Source: Actinomycetota bacterium
GTDB taxonomy: Bacteria; Actinomycetota; Acidimicrobiia; Actinomarinales; Actinomarinaceae
Direction of reading: 5' to 3'
Assembly (NCBI GenBank): GCA_014384285.1
Contig: JACNGE010000007.1
Span: 1-64,000 of the forward strand
DNA: 64,000 bases
Made by a program: the position numbers and the translations under genes. Position 1 is the first letter of the stretch. Every line of letters starts with the position of its first letter. Below, piece after piece: positions 34,136 through 42,915 of this stretch. The notes beneath the pieces were generated by a model. It made no database searches. It was given only the letters and a program-made list of their open reading frames with translations, and was not told where the DNA came from.

Positions 34136-35029
34136 ATGAAAAAGATAGCATATATTTCTGGTGGAATTGGTGGAGCAAAATTAGCAAAAGGATTTTATGC
34201 TCTAGAAAATATTGACCTAGCAATTGTCATCAACACAGGAGATGATGAAAATATACATGGCGTGAAGCTATCACCTGATATAGATTCTGTAATGTATGCT
34301 CTGGCAGGAATAGAAGGAGAATTTGGCTGGGGACAAAAAGATGATACTTTTAATGTAAGTTCTTTATATAAACAGTATCAAGAACAAGAATTTTCTATTG
34401 GTGATAAAGACCTGGCCCTTAAGTTATATAGAAATCAATTGATTAATGAAGGTAAAACTCTTACAGAAGTCACTAGAAGTTTCACAGAGTTCTACAATTT
34501 AAATTGCACTTTACTACCAATGTCAAACGATAAAATTAAAACAACTCTTACAACAATTGATGATGAAGTTTTAAGCTTTCAAGAGTATTTCGTTGAAAGA
34601 AAGGCTGTCCCAAAATTAAAAAAAGTTGATTACTTAGGTTCTGAAGAAGCAAACATAACTGATGAGGTCTCAATGGCACTTACTAAAGCTGATCAAATAA
34701 TAATTGGTCCATCAAACCCAATTCTCTCAATAGGACCCATATTGAGTATTCAAAAAATAAGGGAAATCATTTCATCTCATGATGATGTTACAGTTGTGAG
34801 CCCCTTTATAAACGAGAAAGCATTAAAGGGTCCTTCCGATAAAAATTTTAACGATTTTGGATTTGAAGCAAATATAAAAGGATTAAAAGATTTTTATAAG
34901 GATATTGCAAACCAATTTTTTGTTCACGAAAATGAAGAATTGGAAGAGAATGTTAGAGCTTGGAATATTTTATTTTCAGATGAAAGTGTTGCAATAAAAT
35001 TAGCTAAAGAAATATTAAAAAATGAATAA
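34136..35029 (+). CDS. cofD: 2-phospho-L-lactate (phosphoenolpyruvyl) transferase of F420 synthesis
   Basis: A 297-residue enzyme that transfers the lactyl or enolpyruvyl phosphate group to the deazaflavin Fo, making (dehydro-)F420-0. The N-terminus AYISGGIGGAKLAKG, NTGDDENIHGVKLSPDID near 32-49 and IGPSNPILSIGPILSI near 200 are the CofD/FbiA signature. GGAG precedes the ATG at good spacing. The gene overlaps cofE by 8 nt. In mycobacteria fbiA-fbiB lie close to manB-type genes, as here. The Fo synthase (fbiC) is not in this window. Confidence 0.95.
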   Translation: MKKIAYISGGIGGAKLAKGFYALENIDLAIVINTGDDENIHGVKLSPDIDSVMYALAGIEGEFGWGQKDDTFNVSSLYKQYQEQEFSIGDKDLALKLYRNQLINEGKTLTEVTRSFTEFYNLNCTLLPMSNDKIKTTLTTIDDEVLSFQEYFVERKAVPKLKKVDYLGSEEANITDEVSMALTKADQIIIGPSNPILSIGPILSIQKIREIISSHDDVTVVSPFINEKALKGPSDKNFNDFGFEANIKGLKDFYKDIANQFFVHENEELEENVRAWNILFSDESVAIKLAKEILKNE

Positions 35030-35726
35030 AAAAATTGTTGAAATTATACCTGTACTAGGACTTCCAGAATTTAAGAAAAATGATGACTTGTTAAAAATTT
35101 TGGAAGATGCACTTAATATAAATAAATTAAACTTAGTTGAAGGTGATGTTCTGATTATAACTCAGAAAATTATTTCAAAAATCGAAGATATGATTGTTGA
35201 TTTAAAAGACATTGATATTAATAAACTTTTAGAAAATGAATCTACTCAGATTCTCAGAAAACGTGGAGAAACAATCATCTCAAGAACAAAACATGGATTT
35301 ATATGTGCAAATGCAGGAATAGATAAATCAAATATTGATGTAGGCTATGCCCTACTTTTGCCCGAAGATCCAGATAAAACAGCCAGTACGATAAGAAGAA
35401 AGTTAAAAGCACAATACGGAATAAATGTAGCAATAATAATTAGTGACACATTTGGTAGAGCATGGAGAAAGGGGCAGACCAACGTTGCCATTGGATGCTC
35501 AGGTATAGAGCCACTAGCAAGTTATATTGGAACAACTGATTCCTATGGGAATGACTTGAAGGCAACTGAAATAGCTATTATTGATGAGCTTGCAGGTGCT
35601 TCGGAACTAGTAATGAATAAAGTTGATAAAGTTCCAATCGCAATTGTAAGAGGGTACTTCTATAAATTTTCGAATAAAGGTGTTAGTGAAATATTAAGAT
35701 CAGATGGAGAAGATTTTTTTCTTTAA
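35022..35726 (+). CDS. cofE: Coenzyme F420-0:L-glutamate ligase
   Basis: A 234-residue GTP-dependent ligase that adds glutamates to F420-0. The family pattern is visible: VLGLPEF at the start, GDVLIITQKIISK near 40, and SDTFGRAWRKGQTNVAIGCSG near 140. It stops after the ligase domain, whereas actinobacterial FbiB usually carries a C-terminal nitroreductase-like FMN domain (about 450 residues in total). The reduction of dehydro-F420-0 must then be done by another protein, or the archaeal-type 2-phospholactate route is used. Its TAA overlaps the epimerase stop by 4 nt. Confidence 0.94.
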   Translation: MNKKIVEIIPVLGLPEFKKNDDLLKILEDALNINKLNLVEGDVLIITQKIISKIEDMIVDLKDIDINKLLENESTQILRKRGETIISRTKHGFICANAGIDKSNIDVGYALLLPEDPDKTASTIRRKLKAQYGINVAIIISDTFGRAWRKGQTNVAIGCSGIEPLASYIGTTDSYGNDLKATEIAIIDELAGASELVMNKVDKVPIAIVRGYFYKFSNKGVSEILRSDGEDFFL

Positions 35727-36655
35727 CTTTTAAGCCACTTAATCAATTCAAATATACCTTTATCCAATGTAAATTTTGGCTCCCATTTTAATAGTTTTCT
35801 TGCCTTTGAATTGTTAAGCACACTTCTTAAGAGCTCACCATCTCGTTTTGGTTCATAAATGATATTACCTTCATAACCAATTGTCTTTTTTAAAGTTGCA
35901 ACTAATTGGTTTACTGATGTCTCAATACCTGTTCCTATATTTAAAAATAAGTCGGTTTCAATTTTTGACGATAAGATCAGTGCATCAACAACATCCTGTA
36001 CGTATATGTAATCTCTTGTTTGCTCACCATCACCAAAAACTGTTGGTTCAGAATTATTAATCATTTTACTTGTAAATATTGAGATTACACCTGCTTCCCC
36101 ATTTGGATCTTGTCTGGGTCCATACACATTAGAAAAATTTAAAATTGAATAAGACATTTCGGTGTCGCTCAACAATAACTCAATAAACTCGTTTAATCTT
36201 TTTTTTGCAACTCCATATGGAGATTCTGGCTCTCCGGCAAAATCAGTTTCCGAAGTGGGGATGACTTCCGGCTCACCGAAAATTGTCCCTCCTGATGAAG
36301 AAAAAACAAACTTTTTACAGCCTGTATCAAGAAGTGTTTTGATAAGCTTGAGAGGTTGTAAGATATTGTGTTCGAAATCTAACATTGGGTCTTCTACAGA
36401 TATAACAACTGATGCCTGTGCAGCTAAGTGAAAGCATACATCTGGATTGAAAGAAACTACTTTGTCTAAGATTTCATCAGAACCAATATCGCCATAGTGA
36501 ATATTTTCAGTGATAATATTCTGAATATTCTCTTTTTTCCCGCTTAAGAGATTATCAATGACCATTAACTCATAACCCTCATTAATTAAATTTTCTACAA
36601 GATGCGAGCCAATAAAACCTGCTCCACCGGTGACTAATGCTTTAGGTGTACCCAT
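35723..36655 (-). CDS. NAD-dependent nucleotide-sugar epimerase/dehydratase
   Basis: A 310-residue extended short-chain dehydrogenase: GGAGFIGSHLVENLI near residue 9, HLAAQASV near 77, the Y-x3-K pair in SPYGVAKKRL near 147 and GDGEQTRDYIYVQDVV near 210. Most similar in shape to UDP-glucose 4-epimerases and related enzymes. The exact sugar cannot be called. It is coupled to the upstream nucleotidyltransferase (5-nt spacer), so the two probably make an activated sugar for wall polymers. Confidence 0.88.
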   Translation of the reverse strand: MGTPKALVTGGAGFIGSHLVENLINEGYELMVIDNLLSGKKENIQNIITENIHYGDIGSDEILDKVVSFNPDVCFHLAAQASVVISVEDPMLDFEHNILQPLKLIKTLLDTGCKKFVFSSSGGTIFGEPEVIPTSETDFAGEPESPYGVAKKRLNEFIELLLSDTEMSYSILNFSNVYGPRQDPNGEAGVISIFTSKMINNSEPTVFGDGEQTRDYIYVQDVVDALILSSKIETDLFLNIGTGIETSVNQLVATLKKTIGYEGNIIYEPKRDGELLRSVLNNSKARKLLKWEPKFTLDKGIFELIKWLKS

Positions 36656-36660
36656 AGTGT

Positions 36661-37518
36661 TTAGTATATTTCTTTATCAACTACTGTGCCATTTGGCACA
36701 ATTTTATCTTTAAGAATTATGGACTCATTAATTTCTACATTTGAACCAATTTTAGAACTTTCAAATACTACGCTGTTTCTGATAATTGTGTTAGTTCCAA
36801 TTACTACATTTTCTTCAATCCAATTAGAATCTCCTTCTGTATGTGCTTGAATGTACGACTCTCTTGTACCAACATCAATCATATTTCCATTGACTTTAAA
36901 ACAATCTAAAAGTAAGTTTTTTGAGAGTATTGGGAAAACATCCTTTTCAAGAGAACATGGAATGATTAAATTTTCTCTAATTGATTGTATGTCTTTTTTC
37001 ATAAGATAATAGAACCCCATACTTATATTGTTGCCATATTTAAGGTCTTCTGGTTTTTCTATAAAATTTATGATCTTATTGTTTTCAAGATGTAAAACGC
37101 CAAATCTTGATGGGTCATCGACTTGGACAGAGCAAATAGTTGAGTTTGCAGCATTCTCAACATGGTCAATAAAGGTTTGAAAATTCATCTCCAAAAGCAA
37201 GTCACCATTCATGCAAAAAAATTCGTCCTCAAAATCTTCAATATTTTTTACAATATAACCTGCGGTATCAAGTTTTTCAGTTTCAAATAATAATTCGATA
37301 AATTTTTCTGTGTTTTTTTGATAATTTTCCCATTGATTTTTGTGTTTAATTGAACATATTAGTTTAAATTTATCGAAACCGGCTTTTTCTAGATTGTCTA
37401 GAATCAAATCAACTATTGAAACACCTCTTACGGTCAATAGGGCTTTTGGTACTCCCTCAGATAGTGGCTTGAGTCTTGTAGCTTCTCCCCCAACGAGTAA
37501 ATAGATAGTTTTATTCAT
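36661..37518 (-). CDS. Sugar-1-phosphate nucleotidyltransferase
   Basis: A 285-residue enzyme with the NTP loop LVGGEATRLKPLSEGVPKALL near 6-26, FFCMNGDLLLEMNF (metal-binding D) near 101 and FIEKPEDLKYGN near 151. The C-terminal 60 residues contain hexapeptide-like repeats (EENVVIGTNTIIRNSVVFE). Group: mannose-1-P guanylyltransferase or glucose-1-P thymidylyltransferase. Note the loop begins GGEATRL instead of the usual GGxGTRL, a small deviation. Its start overlaps the PrpD-like gene by 8 nt. Confidence 0.85.
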   Translation of the reverse strand: MNKTIYLLVGGEATRLKPLSEGVPKALLTVRGVSIVDLILDNLEKAGFDKFKLICSIKHKNQWENYQKNTEKFIELLFETEKLDTAGYIVKNIEDFEDEFFCMNGDLLLEMNFQTFIDHVENAANSTICSVQVDDPSRFGVLHLENNKIINFIEKPEDLKYGNNISMGFYYLMKKDIQSIRENLIIPCSLEKDVFPILSKNLLLDCFKVNGNMIDVGTRESYIQAHTEGDSNWIEENVVIGTNTIIRNSVVFESSKIGSNVEINESIILKDKIVPNGTVVDKEIY

Positions 37519-38908
37519 TTGATAGTAGGTTAGTCAGTTCACTAAAGTCGGTATCTAAATCTAAGTTAAAAACTAAAGCCCATAAATTACTTGCTTCTTC
37601 ATTGTCAAAATACCTTGAGATGTTTCTAGTAAACTTTTCTTTTATCAGTGGAATGGCTTCTTGCCTCCTAGTTGGGTGCCCAATGGGGTACCTGATAGTA
37701 ATTTTCTCTGAAGAAGTGCCATCTTCAAAGTTTAAAAAGACAGTATTAGCAATTTCTCGTTTTTCAAATTCATAATATGTTTTTGTAAATTCTGGATTTT
37801 CTTGTACTGTAATTTTCTTCCGTAATTCTTCAATATCTTCATAACCATGAAACGAATCTTCATAACTATCGCTAGTTACATTTCCAAAGAGTAGAGCTGC
37901 TGATACCATATATTCCAAAGAATGATCTCTATCAGAAGCATTGTTTAAAACATCCTTATTGCTGATAATTCTGATTGCTGGTTCATGTGTTTCAATGATG
38001 ACATCTTTTATTGTCTCTCTTTTTAATAAAAACTCTTTTGATAGCTTCACAGCAGCTTCAACAGCTGACTGACCATGAAACTCTGCTGGATAAAGAACTT
38101 TAAACAAAATATTATTTACTACCCAGTTATCCAAGGTTTTACCAAAAGTCATCGATTCATCTTGAAAAAAAACACTTTCAAACCCCCATGTTTGATCTTT
38201 TAAAATTCCTTCGTATTTCTCATCTTTAAGTGTTGATATTTCCGAAAGTTCAATAGCTCTAGAAACTGCATCTCCTGCTGCCCAGCTTTTTCGTCTACCT
38301 ACATTAGGTGTGTGTCGATAGCTCCTTAATGATGGTCCGTCTAGAAGTACATGGTTGATAGTTCTTGAAACAATATCTTTATCATCCTTAGCCAATAGAT
38401 TAGAGTAAACAGCTGCAGAAGCCAGTTTTACAAAGAATACATGGTCATAGCCTTGTTTGTTTAGGGATGTGTCTAACGAAAGTGCTCCTTGGATTTCATA
38501 TGTTCTAACAATAGATGCTAGAAACTCTCTGAATGAACCACCCTTTGTCATAAAGTATGAAAATAATGAACCTATGTTGTCTGATGGATGAGCCCATTCT
38601 TTAGCTAAAAATGTATCGTTATAATCGTGCCAACGTATTAAAGTTGTAAAAAATCTTCCCAAATCTCTAGAGTTGTTGATACTGCTGGCAAATTTAAAGG
38701 GATTCTCTATTGCGGTGTGTTCACCTCTAGTAGCATAAGAAACAGGTTGGCTTCCAATCGAAGCGTCAAATATACAACCAATTGTGTCTAAAAGGGCTAA
38801 TTTTGTAGAAGTGATAGTTTCTTCATCTAAAAGAACTTCTGATTCTAAATACTCTGTAATTATGTTGTTAAAAGATATTTCATTCAACTTTGAATTATCT
38901 TTCTTCAA
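37511..38908 (-). CDS. prpD: MmgE/PrpD-family dehydratase
   Basis: A 465-residue protein of the MmgE/PrpD fold. DTIGCIFDASIGSQPVSYA near residue 33, RWHDYNDTFLAKEWAHPSDN near 92-111 and RRKSWAAGDAVSRAIELS near 203 are typical of 2-methylcitrate dehydratase. PEFHGQSAVEAA also fits. It would dehydrate 2-methylcitrate made by the co-transcribed citrate-synthase-like enzyme (14-nt overlap), suggesting propionyl-CoA catabolism. No methylisocitrate lyase (prpB) is nearby. Cis-aconitate decarboxylase is another member of this fold and cannot be excluded. Confidence 0.85.
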   Translation of the reverse strand: MKKDNSKLNEISFNNIITEYLESEVLLDEETITSTKLALLDTIGCIFDASIGSQPVSYATRGEHTAIENPFKFASSINNSRDLGRFFTTLIRWHDYNDTFLAKEWAHPSDNIGSLFSYFMTKGGSFREFLASIVRTYEIQGALSLDTSLNKQGYDHVFFVKLASAAVYSNLLAKDDKDIVSRTINHVLLDGPSLRSYRHTPNVGRRKSWAAGDAVSRAIELSEISTLKDEKYEGILKDQTWGFESVFFQDESMTFGKTLDNWVVNNILFKVLYPAEFHGQSAVEAAVKLSKEFLLKRETIKDVIIETHEPAIRIISNKDVLNNASDRDHSLEYMVSAALLFGNVTSDSYEDSFHGYEDIEELRKKITVQENPEFTKTYYEFEKREIANTVFLNFEDGTSSEKITIRYPIGHPTRRQEAIPLIKEKFTRNISRYFDNEEASNLWALVFNLDLDTDFSELTNLLSNE

Positions 38909-39941
38909 TTCCTATATATTTTGCAGCAGGTCTAATTAAAATATCTTGAGTTCTTTGTTCGAAATAGTGAGCTGACCATCCAACAGAACGACCGGCAACA
39001 AAAATCGGAGTGAAGACATCAACAGCAAATCCAAGTTCAGATAACAATAATCCTCCATAAAAATCAACATTAGGAAATAATTTTTTTTCTGAATCCATTA
39101 TTGAGTCTATAGTTTTTGCTATTTCAAATTTATTAATTGATTCCTCTGTGTTTGATAAAACATCAACCCATTTTTTCACAATCGGACTTCTTGGATCTTG
39201 AATTTTATAAACCCCATGCCCAAAACCCATAATTTTTTTCTTATTTTCAAGAAGTTTATGGACTCCTTCTTCTGTCTCACTAGGAGTTTTGAAACTATTT
39301 ATTAACTCCACAGCTGCTTCGTTGGCACCACCGTGCAACTCTCCTTTTAGGGTTCCAACACCAGAAACTATTGCACTTATTAGGTCAGACCTTGTCGAAG
39401 CAGTAACTCTTGCGGCGAAAGTGGAAGCGTTGAAGCCATGTTCCGCATAAAGAATTAGCATGTCATCTAATGCTTCAAGTTGCTGTTTTGTACTGTTATT
39501 TGGTAGCAGCGAGCTTGCAACGACATACTCTTCATCTAATTTGTCTGAAGACTCTTGATTATACGAGGCAATTGTTAAACAAGCTACTGCAGCAACTTTA
39601 CTTGCTGCATCTAATTTATTACTTTCATCAGCTTCACCGATATATGAAATAGCTGTTCTAATGACATCCATAGGATGCTGATTAAGCTTTAATCGATTTA
39701 TAAGGGTCACTAATTCTATATCTTCAAGAAGTTGCTTATAATGAGTAGAAAATGATTGCCTAAATAATTTTCCATCTAAATTGTCATCTATTATTAAAGA
39801 CGCAACATCTTCATAAGTATTTGTTTTAGTAAGCTCTATAGCGTCATAGCCCCTGTACCTAAGAGAAGTTCCTTCCATACCAACTGTAGAAATTTCAGTT
39901 TCTCCAGCTATTACGCCTCTAAGTCCTGGTGAATAATCCAT
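38895..39941 (-). CDS. prpC: Citrate synthase / 2-methylcitrate synthase
   Basis: A 348-residue citrate synthase-fold enzyme. SPGLRGVIAGETEISTV and LRYRGYDAIEL at the N-terminus, ELHGGANEAA near 195 (catalytic His), GFGHGVYKIQDPR near 236 (second His), and SVGWSAHYFEQR near 322 are all present. Size and the missing N-terminal extension fit PrpC-type enzymes, and the prpD partner supports methylcitrate synthase. It could still serve as the main citrate synthase. First gene of a four-gene unit ending with nucleotide-sugar genes. Confidence 0.88.
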   Translation of the reverse strand: MDYSPGLRGVIAGETEISTVGMEGTSLRYRGYDAIELTKTNTYEDVASLIIDDNLDGKLFRQSFSTHYKQLLEDIELVTLINRLKLNQHPMDVIRTAISYIGEADESNKLDAASKVAAVACLTIASYNQESSDKLDEEYVVASSLLPNNSTKQQLEALDDMLILYAEHGFNASTFAARVTASTRSDLISAIVSGVGTLKGELHGGANEAAVELINSFKTPSETEEGVHKLLENKKKIMGFGHGVYKIQDPRSPIVKKWVDVLSNTEESINKFEIAKTIDSIMDSEKKLFPNVDFYGGLLLSELGFAVDVFTPIFVAGRSVGWSAHYFEQRTQDILIRPAAKYIGIEER

Positions 39942-40005
39942 TGATAATCTATATTACATCTAATCCTATAACTACTCCTAATGTTAAATTGATTTTTATA
40001 GACAC

Positions 40006-40011
40006 TAGAAT
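40006..40011 (+). promoter_or_regulatory. -10 box for a leaderless start (PBP gene)
   Basis: TAGAAT, then 6 nt, then the ATG. No Shine-Dalgarno sequence precedes the start. Confidence 0.55.
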
Positions 40012-40017
40012 TAGAAC

Positions 40018-42915
40018 ATGGCACAAATCCATAATTTAGAAAACAAATCAAGATTCGGAATCAGGTATATTGCTGGATTTGGTGTGTTAGTTAGTGCACT
40101 ACTTTTATCGGGTTGGTTTGCATTCTTTACCTTTTTACCAATAAAATCTGCAATGGAAGTTGTAACTAATCTAGAGGAAAGATTCCTACCTCGAGCTGAG
40201 GGAATGGTTTTAGATTTTGTGTCTTTGTCGGAACCTTCAGTTATAATTACCTCTGATAATCAAGTCTTAGATGAATTACACGATGGTCTAAATAGAGATC
40301 CAATCAAATTATCAGATGTTCCTCCATTTGTAATTAACACTCTCTTGGCTGCCGAAGATAGTAACTACTATCTGCATGAGGGAATCGATTTTATTGCAAT
40401 TCTCAGTGCTGTTGTAGATAACCTAAGAGGTGTTACTAGAGGGGGTTCGACTATCACTTCTCAAGTTGCTAAGCAGTCTTTTGTTGGAGATGAAATTTCA
40501 ATTAGAAGAAAAGTTGCTGAAGCAGTAGTTGCTGCTGAGTTGGAGCGGCGATATACAAAAGATCAAATCTTGGAATACTACATTAACTCTATATATTGGG
40601 GAGCAGGTGCTTATGGTTTACAATCAGCATCCTCAGAATATTTTAATAAAGATGTATCTCAATTGACATTAGATGAAGCAGCAACATTAGTAGTGATAAT
40701 CAGAAGTCCGGCATATTACAACCCAAGGAAATATCCTGAAAGGGTTTTAGAAAGAAGGAATGATGTTTTAGATGTCATGCTTAAAGAAGGTTTCATAGTC
40801 GATATTCAGCATAGGTCAGCAAGATTAGCTCCTTTAACTATTGCTGAGCCAAATACTCTTTCTAACAAAGCAGAGCATGTCTCTGCTGAAGTAAAGAGGA
40901 GATTGCTAAATGATCCACAATTTGCAGTATTAGGTTCAACGAATGTGGAGAGGAAAAAAGCTTTATTCGGATGTCCATCAGATGATACTTCCTGTACTGG
41001 CGGAGGTGGATTAACTATTGAAATTACTGTAAATCTTGAATTACAAAATCACGCAAACCAAGTTCTAGATAAATGGGTTCCATCTGAAATAATAGATGTT
41101 GAACTTGAGGAGCCAGAGCCAAAACCAACTGGTGTTATTACGTTGATTAACAATAAAACTGGTGCGATAGAAGTTATGGCTTCTGGGTTACCGTTTGAAG
41201 ATGAGCAATACAACTTAGCTACTCAAGGGAAAAGAAACCCTGGTTCAGCTTTTAAACCAATAACCCTCCTTGCAGCTTTGGAGTCAGGTGCCAAACTTTA
41301 CAGTACAAGAGATTCACGAAGTCCTGTGGAAATTGATTGTGGATATCCATGTGCCCCTGATGGTATAGGCTCCAAATGGGTAGTTAGGAATTATGGAACA
41401 TCAATTACAGCAGATAGATTTATAAATAAAATACCTGCACAGGATAGGGCCATAGAGCTCCAATGTATAGGGTTCCATCCAGAGGAGTTGAAGAACAAAG
41501 ATTTTATTGAACAATTTCCAATTGCATCAAATTTAGATGAAATCGTAGAAGAGTCTGAAAAAATATTAGCTATTGGAGTTGCACTAAAGCAGTACTCAGA
41601 AAATGGTAATCCAATTATTTATACCGAAGATAAAGAGTTCACAGCTGAAGAGGAAAATGGAGAAAGTCTAATAGTAATCACTGATCCATTACTAATTGAA
41701 GAACAAAATAACTTAATTCAAATTGATTTAGAATCTGAAACTCAAATTATCTATAAACCTTGCCAAGATAAATCAGAATATAATAGATCAATTAAGTTGC
41801 TGGATACATCTGGAATGGTGTCTCTTGAAGAGGCTACAAGAAAATCTGTGAATACAGTTTTTGCCCAACTCGCATCCGAACTTGGCGGAGAAAAACTTTC
41901 TAGTACAGCAAATAGAATTGGAATAGATTCATATTTAGATCCAGTTATATCTCTAACTTTAGGTGCAGGTGCTGTAACCCCAGTGGAGCTTGCCTCTGCA
42001 TATTCTTCTTTTGCAAATAATGGCTATCTTGCGCCTACATATTTAATTGAAAAAATTACAGATTCAAATGGGCAAGTATTGTATCAGCACATAACTTCAC
42101 AAAGAGTTACGATTCCAGATCCGGGAGCTGCAGCTGCAGTTAGAAAAACTCTTGAAGTCGCAGCACAATTTGGTACAGGAACTAGAGCTGTCTTGGATGA
42201 TAGGCCAATTGCAGGAAAAACTGGCACTCATCAAGGATTTAGAGAAGCATGGTTTATTGGATTTATTCCTCAATATACATCCTCTGTTTGGATAGGTTTT
42301 GCTGAAGAACAGCTACCACTCACTGATGTAGAAATTAATGGAGAGGTAGTGTCTAATGTTTCAGGTGGTAGGGTTCCAGCACCAATGTGGAAAGAGTTTA
42401 TGGAAAAAGTAGTTGAAAACTTACCAGTTGAAGAGTGGCCAGCTGATCCTAGTGATATTGAAAAATATTATGAAATCCCAACTATAGAAATACCTCAATT
42501 GCTTGGTCTAAATATTATTGATGCTGAAGAAATAGCATTCTCAGGCTATATCTTACCAACAATAAAACTTGTAGATTCAGAAGAAGCACCAGGTTTAGTA
42601 CTTACTCAAAGTATTGAAAGTGGAGAAGAAATGCCAGAAGGAACTGAGGTTGTTCTGGAGGTTTCGGGTAAAAAGTTTACTGCTCCTATTCCTAACATAC
42701 CGCCATGTGTCTATACGAAAGATGAAGCTGAAGTTCTAATTAAAGATTTTATGAGAGAAACAAGTGTAATTCTATTTTTAAAAAATTCTTTTGAAGAGTC
42801 AGAATTACCTGATTGTCAAGGAAAGGTTATAGGAACAAATGTTGCACAAGGTGGAACAGTTTCTACAGGTGATAATCTAATCTTTATTGTTGCTAACTCT
42901 CAGGATGATTCTTAG
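40018..42915 (+). CDS. Class A penicillin-binding protein with C-terminal PASTA domains
   Basis: A 965-residue bifunctional wall synthase. TM near residues 20-45; GT51 glycosyltransferase domain about 85-260 with catalytic E113 (AAEDSNYY) and GGSTITSQ; transpeptidase domain about 370-800 with S410-x-x-K413 (PGSAFK), S610-V-N and K734-T-G; then two PASTA-like units (about 820-960, each starting like IPQLLGLNIIDAEEIA). An insertion of about 130 residues lies between the SxxK and SxN motifs. It polymerises and crosslinks peptidoglycan outside the membrane. PonA-like, as in other Actinobacteria. 3' end overlaps pepA by 23 nt. Confidence 0.95.
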   Translation: MAQIHNLENKSRFGIRYIAGFGVLVSALLLSGWFAFFTFLPIKSAMEVVTNLEERFLPRAEGMVLDFVSLSEPSVIITSDNQVLDELHDGLNRDPIKLSDVPPFVINTLLAAEDSNYYLHEGIDFIAILSAVVDNLRGVTRGGSTITSQVAKQSFVGDEISIRRKVAEAVVAAELERRYTKDQILEYYINSIYWGAGAYGLQSASSEYFNKDVSQLTLDEAATLVVIIRSPAYYNPRKYPERVLERRNDVLDVMLKEGFIVDIQHRSARLAPLTIAEPNTLSNKAEHVSAEVKRRLLNDPQFAVLGSTNVERKKALFGCPSDDTSCTGGGGLTIEITVNLELQNHANQVLDKWVPSEIIDVELEEPEPKPTGVITLINNKTGAIEVMASGLPFEDEQYNLATQGKRNPGSAFKPITLLAALESGAKLYSTRDSRSPVEIDCGYPCAPDGIGSKWVVRNYGTSITADRFINKIPAQDRAIELQCIGFHPEELKNKDFIEQFPIASNLDEIVEESEKILAIGVALKQYSENGNPIIYTEDKEFTAEEENGESLIVITDPLLIEEQNNLIQIDLESETQIIYKPCQDKSEYNRSIKLLDTSGMVSLEEATRKSVNTVFAQLASELGGEKLSSTANRIGIDSYLDPVISLTLGAGAVTPVELASAYSSFANNGYLAPTYLIEKITDSNGQVLYQHITSQRVTIPDPGAAAAVRKTLEVAAQFGTGTRAVLDDRPIAGKTGTHQGFREAWFIGFIPQYTSSVWIGFAEEQLPLTDVEINGEVVSNVSGGRVPAPMWKEFMEKVVENLPVEEWPADPSDIEKYYEIPTIEIPQLLGLNIIDAEEIAFSGYILPTIKLVDSEEAPGLVLTQSIESGEEMPEGTEVVLEVSGKKFTAPIPNIPPCVYTKDEAEVLIKDFMRETSVILFLKNSFEESELPDCQGKVIGTNVAQGGTVSTGDNLIFIVANSQDDS

